From the NCBI RefSeq assembly GCF_009728935.1, contig NZ_CP034235.1, positions 4,564,001-4,628,000 of the forward strand: a stretch of 64,000 nucleotides of DNA, in the 5' to 3' direction. Under the pieces are notes generated by a model. That model searched no databases, was not told where the DNA came from, and saw only the letters and a program-made list of their open reading frames with translations. The DNA is from Paenibacillus psychroresistens. GTDB lineage: Bacteria > Bacillota > Bacilli > Paenibacillales > NBRC-103111. Of this stretch, positions 59,250-64,000 are shown piece by piece (positions within the stretch are counted from its first letter, which is position 1; the number at the start of each line of letters is the position of its first letter). The position numbers were made by a program, and so were the translations under genes.

Positions 59250-59900
59250 TTACTCTTTAACTATCAACCCAAATAAATTAGCAAATACCGATGCTTGCTC
59301 TTTAGAAATCGTACAGCCTTTTATATCCTCTATCCCTACTCCTAATACTGTAAAATCACAATTGCTTAAATCCAAGCCTTCCAGCTTCACCGCGGATAAT
59401 TGCATGGCATCTAAGTTACAATGCTGCAAATATACTTTTTGAAATACAGCGCTATAAAAATCAGCACTTCTCAGCGAGCATTCCTCGAATAAAGCTTGCT
59501 TGAAATTCGCATAACGAAAATTAGCAAAATCCCCGATACAATTATGAAATACAACATTCCTCAGAGTAGCTTCTGTTAAATCTATTCCCAGCATCTTGCA
59601 ATTTCTGAATTCCGTCCTATGGATCGTGGCATTGCTTAAATCAATATTAGAAAGATCACATTTATCAAAAATAACATCTGTCAGCTCCAGAAACTGCAAA
59701 GCTGTCTCTGAGAACGTAACATTCTCAAAACGAAAATTATCAAAAGTAACCTTAGTGGCTTTACGATTATCGATAAATACATCTTTAAACAAGCCCATCT
59801 CAAAAAAATCATTCGACTGTAAATCCTTATATGGAAGCTCTTCCAGCACCTTAGGTAATTTGGGTGCTTCTAAACCATAGTTTTTTTTATTCGTACTCAT
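59250..59900 (-). CDS. Pentapeptide-repeat protein
   Basis: 216 residues, a run of A(D/N)LxF-like pentapeptide repeats from about residue 35 to 190 (FDKCDLSNIDLSNATIHRTEF, FANFRYANFKQALFEE, SADFYSAVFQKVYL), predicted to form a right-handed quadrilateral beta helix. Some family members bind gyrase; most have unknown function. Its ATG overlaps the TPR-gene stop (ATGA), implying translational coupling. Confidence 0.92.
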   Translation of the reverse strand: MSTNKKNYGLEAPKLPKVLEELPYKDLQSNDFFEMGLFKDVFIDNRKATKVTFDNFRFENVTFSETALQFLELTDVIFDKCDLSNIDLSNATIHRTEFRNCKMLGIDLTEATLRNVVFHNCIGDFANFRYANFKQALFEECSLRSADFYSAVFQKVYLQHCNLDAMQLSAVKLEGLDLSNCDFTVLGVGIEDIKGCTISKEQASVFANLFGLIVKE

Positions 59901-60724
59901 ACAACCTCTTCACTAGATACATTCAGCCGTAATGCTGCTTGATCAATCTCAGCTCGAATTATCGGTGTAATGAAAGCTATATCTTTACTCTGTGCAATTT
60001 GGATTTGCTCTGCAGCTTCATCTAACTTCCCTAATTTTTCTAACGTCAAAGCATAAAAATAATGCGGATCTGCGAATTTAGGCGATTTGGGAATCAATAG
60101 CGCAAACATCTCTTCCGCTTGCTCCAGCTGTCCTAGCATATAATAATTATACGCCAGATTATCTACAATCGTTTTGTCATCCCCATTATAGGCATATGCT
60201 TCCTGATTAAATGCTAAGGCAGATTCAAAATCACCATTCAATAATTTAAAATAGCCTAAATTGCCATAGACCAGTGAATTCTTGTATTGTTCAAATACCT
60301 CTTCCAGCAAAACCAGACATTCCTCATTCCTACCCTGCAGCCAATATGAGGTTGCTAAGTTACACTGAGCTTGTATGCGGTTGTCCTTGTTTTTCGTTGT
60401 GCGTAGAACCTGCTTAAAAACTTGCTCGGCTTGCTTGGCATTTCCTGTTCTCATTAGAATATAGCCATAGCCAATTTGATGAGCTTCTGGACAAGGTTTA
60501 CTCTCATAAGCCTTTTTGAACCATACTAAGGATTGTTCGAACTCGTTACTGCTGAATAGCTTAGTTCCGCGAATAGCATAATAATTAGCGCGTCCTCTAA
60601 AAGCCGCAAAACCTATCAATAATAATACTAGAGCAATTCCAAGCAAAAAATGAGTTTTAAAAGCAAAAACCAAAGCAACAATAACAATAATAATAATACT
60701 AATAACATTAATAATAGCTTTCAT
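59897..60724 (-). CDS. Membrane-anchored TPR protein
   Basis: About 275 residues. Two short hydrophobic helices (about 3-40; VISIIIIVIVALVFAF, LLGIALVLLLIGFAAF) anchor it, followed by about five TPR units (ALAFNQEAYAYNGDDKTIVDNLAYNYYMLGQLEQAEEMF). Probably a cytoplasmic-face scaffold. I start at 60724, with GGGGGA 6 nt upstream. Coupled to the pentapeptide gene. Confidence 0.9.
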   Translation of the reverse strand: MKAIINVISIIIIVIVALVFAFKTHFLLGIALVLLLIGFAAFRGRANYYAIRGTKLFSSNEFEQSLVWFKKAYESKPCPEAHQIGYGYILMRTGNAKQAEQVFKQVLRTTKNKDNRIQAQCNLATSYWLQGRNEECLVLLEEVFEQYKNSLVYGNLGYFKLLNGDFESALAFNQEAYAYNGDDKTIVDNLAYNYYMLGQLEQAEEMFALLIPKSPKFADPHYFYALTLEKLGKLDEAAEQIQIAQSKDIAFITPIIRAEIDQAALRLNVSSEEVV

Positions 60725-60798
60725 GCTGTTCCCCCAAGGCGAATTAGTCATTTCTCTAATAAAGAGATTTAGTTACCTCATTCATTATACACTCTCCT

Positions 60799-61683
60799 CT
60801 AAAAGTCAGAAACCTTTAATTTTTTTATCAAACTCATAAATTCACGAGCAGCAGACCCTATATACTTTTCTTTATGATAAATAAGCCCTACTTGTCTGCA
60901 AATTGCAGGGTTTTCAATTTTTATTATTTTGATATTTTTATTATTCCATATATTAATTAAAGTTTTGGATAGAATCGAAACTCCCGCTTGAGTTTCTACC
61001 AAATTAACAATCGTTTCTGGTGTGTCGGTTTCAATAATGGGCTTCAAAATAATTCCTTTCAGCTGGCAAGTATCATCAATTTGTTGACGACACCTATACG
61101 TTTTGGGGAATAAAATCAGCGGCAGCTGAATTATATCGTCTAAATCAACTTTTTCAGTCTGAGCCAATGGATGCTGACTAGAGACTATTAAATACAATTC
61201 CTCTTCATATAATAACTCTGTGCTAATTCTTTCGTCATGAGTCGGGAGAATTGTTACGGCAAAATCAATTTCATTCTGAATGACACGTTCAATTAAATTA
61301 TCGGAGCCAATTACTTTTAACTTTATTTGGGGGTAGCTTTTGTGAAAATCCACTAACAATGTTGATACCAATTGATTTAATTCGCCTGTTAGAGCACCAA
61401 TGGAAAGATTGCCTTGTAATAGTAATTGGAGCTCTGAAATTTCTCCTCGAGCACTTTCTAAACTGTTAAAGACATTTCGGCAATGCTTTAAAAGAATAGT
61501 CCCTGCTTCCGTTATCGCTGTTTTCTTGCCAATTCTGTCGAACAACAACGTACCTACCTCATCCTCCAGTGCTTTAATCTGATGACTTAAAGTAGGCTGG
61601 GTTACCCCTAAATTCACGGAAGCACGAGTGAAATGAAGCTCTTTACATATCTCCATAAAATATTCCAGCTGCCTAATTTCCAT
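60799..61683 (-). CDS. LysR-family transcriptional regulator
   Basis: 294 residues. The N-terminal HTH (about 1-60) contains MEIRQLEYFMEICKELHFTRASVNLGVTQPTLSHQIKALE; residues 90-290 are the LysR substrate-binding domain (LSIGALTGELNQLVS, IIETDTPETIVNLVETQAGVSIL). It resembles CynR/CysL-type regulators in this respect, though that is weak evidence. Follows the HD-domain gene by 52 nt in the same direction. Confidence 0.94.
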   Translation of the reverse strand: MEIRQLEYFMEICKELHFTRASVNLGVTQPTLSHQIKALEDEVGTLLFDRIGKKTAITEAGTILLKHCRNVFNSLESARGEISELQLLLQGNLSIGALTGELNQLVSTLLVDFHKSYPQIKLKVIGSDNLIERVIQNEIDFAVTILPTHDERISTELLYEEELYLIVSSQHPLAQTEKVDLDDIIQLPLILFPKTYRCRQQIDDTCQLKGIILKPIIETDTPETIVNLVETQAGVSILSKTLINIWNNKNIKIIKIENPAICRQVGLIYHKEKYIGSAAREFMSLIKKLKVSDF

Positions 61684-61735
61684 TGGAACCTCCAGGTTTT
61701 ATTGTCTGCTTAACGCACAAAACAACTATATCCTA

Positions 61736-62374
61736 TTAATCCTTCCATGGCGAATGTAATACACAATCACAGAAGTTGGTTTTCTTAAAGCCAGGTAGCA
61801 ATAATTCACAAACATCTGCTTTAATATTACCGAATGTTGTTTCCGGCTTATGTTTAAAGCCTTCGAGAAAAGCCGGTAATATCTTATTCTTGAAATTGTC
61901 ACGAGGATAAGCAATTACTACCTGTTCACGCACTTCCTCCGAGATGCTATCATAATTCTCACCCATAACATCATATCCTACCCCTGAGTAAATCAATGCT
62001 ACTTCAGACTCTTTATACTGGGCAACCCCGATAGTTGTATGCAGAGCTATAGCATCCCAAACCAAGCGAATAGACTCATCCGGTACTCCATTTTGTTGAA
62101 GATAGCTGCGAGCAGCGTTGGCCCCATCGACTTCAAAACGTTTATCTGGACTGCTGTATTGCTTAGTAAGTCCTAAATCATGAAATAATGCACTTATATA
62201 AAGCAGCTCTAAATCAAATTTCAACCCATTATTCTGACCTTGAATTGCTCCGAATAAATATACGCGGTGGGAATGATTCCATAATAAAGTATCACCGTGC
62301 TCACGAAGCAGCTCCGCTGCTCCAACAGCTAATTTACTGTCTGGAATCCTAATATTTGCAATTGTTTTCAACAT
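61736..62374 (-). CDS. HD-domain hydrolase, cyanamide hydratase-like
   Basis: 212 residues. Metal-binding HD motifs are present: HSHRVYLFG, LFHDLGLTKQY, and downstream His/Asp residues (ALHTTIG, EVALIYSGVGYDVMG). The pattern recalls the HD proteins annotated as cyanamide hydratases (Ddi2/3-like), but general phosphohydrolase activity is equally possible. GGAGGAGA precedes the ATG, and a promoter lies at 62412-62441. Confidence 0.85.
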   Translation of the reverse strand: MLKTIANIRIPDSKLAVGAAELLREHGDTLLWNHSHRVYLFGAIQGQNNGLKFDLELLYISALFHDLGLTKQYSSPDKRFEVDGANAARSYLQQNGVPDESIRLVWDAIALHTTIGVAQYKESEVALIYSGVGYDVMGENYDSISEEVREQVVIAYPRDNFKNKILPAFLEGFKHKPETTFGNIKADVCELLLPGFKKTNFCDCVLHSPWKD

Positions 62375-62411
62375 TTATATCTCCTCCAATATTGTATTTT
62401 CGTGCTCTTTT

Positions 62412-62441
62412 AGTATAGTGATCCCTTAAATGATTAGTCAA
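62412..62441 (-). promoter_or_regulatory. Promoter of the HD-domain gene
   Basis: TTGACT (62436-62441) and TATACT (62412-62417) on the minus strand, 18-nt spacer; the -35 overlaps an imperfect palindrome TGACTAATCA. Confidence 0.65.
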
Positions 62442-62504
62442 TATTATTGATTCTATTATAACCATAGATACAGAGCATCATCCATATATTTTGTTCCACT
62501 TTTG

Positions 62505-62536
62505 CACAAAAAAACCGCCGAAGAATCCTCGACGGA
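62505..62536 (-). terminator. Terminator after the 112-residue hypothetical gene
   Basis: On the minus strand CCGTCGA pairs with TCGGCGG (one G-T pair) followed by TTTTTTT. Confidence 0.8.
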
Positions 62537-62567
62537 ATACTCATCTATATAAACTTCATGCTTCTAA

Positions 62568-62906
62568 TCAGCCCGCATCAAAAAGCTCTAACGTTTGTTG
62601 CTGAGGCTTGCGGTCCCAAAGCCTCTTCACATAAGGAACACCTTTAAAAATGAACTGCTTCATAATAATCGAATAACGTTCATTATGAACAGGTGTCTTA
62701 CTGCTATATAGAATATCGGCAAGCTCATCAATAAGAACCTGCTCTTCATCGAGGATGATGTCACGACGATCAATCATAATGACTGATCCATCTTCCTTCT
62801 TAGCCATGAAGACTAAGCTTTCATATTTCATGCTTGGATTCGAGTCAATGATAGATTCTACTTCTACCTTCTCCTGATTCGTTAGCCAAAGTGCTTGTGT
62901 TCCCAT
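62568..62906 (-). CDS. Hypothetical protein
   Basis: About 112 residues, soluble and acidic, starting MGTQALWLTNQEKVEVESI and containing ESLVFMAKKEDGSVIMIDRRDIILDEEQ, then a basic C-terminus (FKGVPYVKRLWDRKPQQQ). I recognise no family. The ATG at 62906 is preferred: GAGGTG lies 6 nt upstream, while the ATG at 62963 is overlapped by the -10 (TATAAT) of its own promoter and cannot be transcribed. Confidence 0.7.
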   Translation of the reverse strand: MGTQALWLTNQEKVEVESIIDSNPSMKYESLVFMAKKEDGSVIMIDRRDIILDEEQVLIDELADILYSSKTPVHNERYSIIMKQFIFKGVPYVKRLWDRKPQQQTLELFDAG

Positions 62907-62971
62907 TAATATCACCTCATTCATATAATGAAGAAGATAATCCTGTTGCGTTTCTATCTTCATTATATAGG

Positions 62972-63000
62972 AACAAGCGTTCGTTGTCCAGCTTTTTTAG
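62972..63000 (-). promoter_or_regulatory. Promoter of the 112-residue hypothetical gene
   Basis: TGGACA (62995-63000) and TATAAT (62972-62977) with a 17-nt spacer on the minus strand. Confidence 0.75.
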
Positions 63001-63003
63001 CAA

Positions 63004-64000
63004 TTAATGGGTATAAATCTCTAAAAGTGGGGATTTTTTCACGTTTACAGAGTGACCATGGAATAAAAATCTAAGTAACTGTGATTTTTCAATCAAAACA
63101 GAAAATATCAAGGGAATAAGTAGTCCAGCTAAGACAAAAATAATCAATCCATACGCAGGGAAATACATTTTAAGCAGAATGTTCAGTGGCATGTGTAGAT
63201 ACATAATGGTAAGGGAATGTTTTCCTAAATTTGCTAATGGTTTTTTCAGCAATGTCATACTCAACAATTGACTCAAATAACAAATTGCAATTGCTAAAAC
63301 AATTGGAATTATTAGATCAAGTGCTAAATTGGTATACACCTGCTGCTTTAAATCCAGATTAAAAGGAAGCTTATGAAAAATAGCTAATATTACAATTACA
63401 ATAGAAGTTAAAACGATTGGTAGGGAGAATTTTAAACTTTTGTAAGTTGATATTATTTGGCGTAGATAATAGCCAATTCCATAATAAGCTAATGTAATTA
63501 AAACAATATCAGCAGCCCAAGGAATCGGATACTTGGTTAATTTAAAGAAAATTTCAATGTGAGCTAAGATAAAGGCAAGACTAATGATGGATATTCGTGC
63601 AGTGTTTGACTTCAGAAACAAACAAATAATTGCAAAAACAATTTGTGTTAAGAACAAACAGGTAATAAACCAGAACACTGCGTAATAGTCAAAAAGCGCT
63701 CTTCCACCATAGAGACTTCGAAAAATGTCTTTGATGAATAAAACTGCCCCCGTTTTATTGTGTGGTAAAGTAAAGAAAAATTTCAAGCTTGCTATTAATA
63801 AAAAAAACATAAAATAGGGGATTAATAACTGTTTTGCTCGTTTATAAATCAAAGCTTTCAGCTCTGACTTAGATGCTATTTGCTTAAATAAATAACCACT
63901 TAATAGGAAAAATAGCGGCATATGGAACCAGAAAAAATAATGGTAAGTGAACGGATTCCCTTCATGGCCAGCTACTACAAGCATAATACCAATTCCCTTG
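63004..64000 (-). CDS. Membrane acyltransferase (acyltransferase 3 family), partial
   Basis: At least 332 residues; the reading frame runs past the right edge, so the N-terminus is missing (sequence before MLVVAGHEGNP continues as KGIGI). About nine membrane helices and the FFWFHMPLFFLLSGYLFKQ signature are typical of acyltransferase 3 proteins, which O-acetylate cell-surface sugars; this sub-type resembles fucose 4-O-acetylase-like enzymes. The likely active-site His lies in FHMPLFFLLSGY. Confidence 0.88.
   Translation of the reverse strand, partial: KGIGIMLVVAGHEGNPFTYHYFFWFHMPLFFLLSGYLFKQIASKSELKALIYKRAKQLLIPYFMFFLLIASLKFFFTLPHNKTGAVLFIKDIFRSLYGGRALFDYYAVFWFITCLFLTQIVFAIICLFLKSNTARISIISLAFILAHIEIFFKLTKYPIPWAADIVLITLAYYGIGYYLRQIISTYKSLKFSLPIVLTSIVIVILAIFHKLPFNLDLKQQVYTNLALDLIIPIVLAIAICYLSQLLSMTLLKKPLANLGKHSLTIMYLHMPLNILLKMYFPAYGLIIFVLAGLLIPLIFSVLIEKSQLLRFLFHGHSVNVKKSPLLEIYTH

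Noticed and set aside
59250..60724. Pentapeptide and TPR gene pair as an anti-phage or toxin-resistance system
   Set aside because: No nuclease, kinase, toxin or antitoxin partner is present; these domains are common in housekeeping roles.
62907..62963. Upstream ATG for the hypothetical gene at 62568
   Set aside because: The -10 element of its own promoter overlaps this ATG.
1..64000. tRNA, rRNA or phage genes
   Set aside because: No cloverleaf, rRNA core sequence, integrase, terminase or capsid gene could be recognised by eye.

Overview
The window looks like a chromosomal segment of a Paenibacillus-type Firmicute. This is inferred from low-to-moderate GC, strong AGGAGG ribosome binding sites, tandem T-box leaders, SLH-domain surface proteins, several cupin-AraC regulators, a YesM/YesN-type two-component pair beside a sugar ABC transporter, and a ZTP riboswitch before folD. 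No rRNA, tRNA, CRISPR array or prophage was seen. The only mobile element is one insertion sequence.

Layout. 1-4052: a CheR-like methyltransferase (cut by the window edge) after a large CHASE3-GAF hybrid kinase with three receiver domains. 4168-7401: an MmyB-type HTH regulator, a TRIC-family membrane protein, an APC permease and a LURP-one-like protein, all leftward. 7540-8382: an NAD-dependent epimerase. 8398-10817: an orphan acetolactate synthase (ilvB) under two tandem T-box leaders. 10797-12372: an IS1182-like element with 15-bp inverted repeats and a TAGC target duplication, sitting between the -35 and -10 of the ilvB promoter. 12415-14877: a DUF6509-like protein, an SgrR-like regulator and a 52-codon ORF. 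14874-19235: a ferric-reductase-like protein, ApbE and a small anchored protein (leftward), divergent from an OmpR/histidine kinase pair (rightward). 19319-26946: three secreted proteins (13 Ig-like repeats; SLH; a 983-residue unknown). 27072-30707: a MacAB-like exporter. 30985-32118: small hypothetical genes. 32140-46374: a carbohydrate and surface region with three AraC regulators, an F5/8C-Big2-FN3-SLH protein, Gfo/Idh/MocA, ThuA, a GHL6-type glycoside hydrolase, an EmrB-type efflux pump with TetR and ankyrin genes, and a PhyH oxygenase. 46380-49664: a biotin ECF transporter (ATPase, ATPase-T fusion, BioY) around a BirA operator. 49796-52240: an AlkX/YcaQ-like glycosylase and folD with its ZTP riboswitch. 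52369-59165: a sugar ABC transporter divergent from its kinase and AraC-type response regulator. 59250-64000: pentapeptide, TPR, LysR, HD-domain and hypothetical genes, and a partial acyltransferase.

The most interesting pattern is a shared promoter architecture. Three promoters (before the ApbE operon, the OmpR/kinase operon and the MacAB-like exporter) each carry four YTCA-type half-sites at exact 11-bp spacing, and a -10 of CATAAT or CATACT begins exactly 15 nt after the start of the last half-site. This suggests a local regulon of the OmpR-family regulator encoded at 17002-17685, tying a flavin/heme redox operon to an exporter. Other notable points are the IS-rebuilt ilvB promoter, the tandem T-boxes, the ATPase-T fusion, in-frame 12-bp repeats in two sensor kinases, and a possible AUC start codon.
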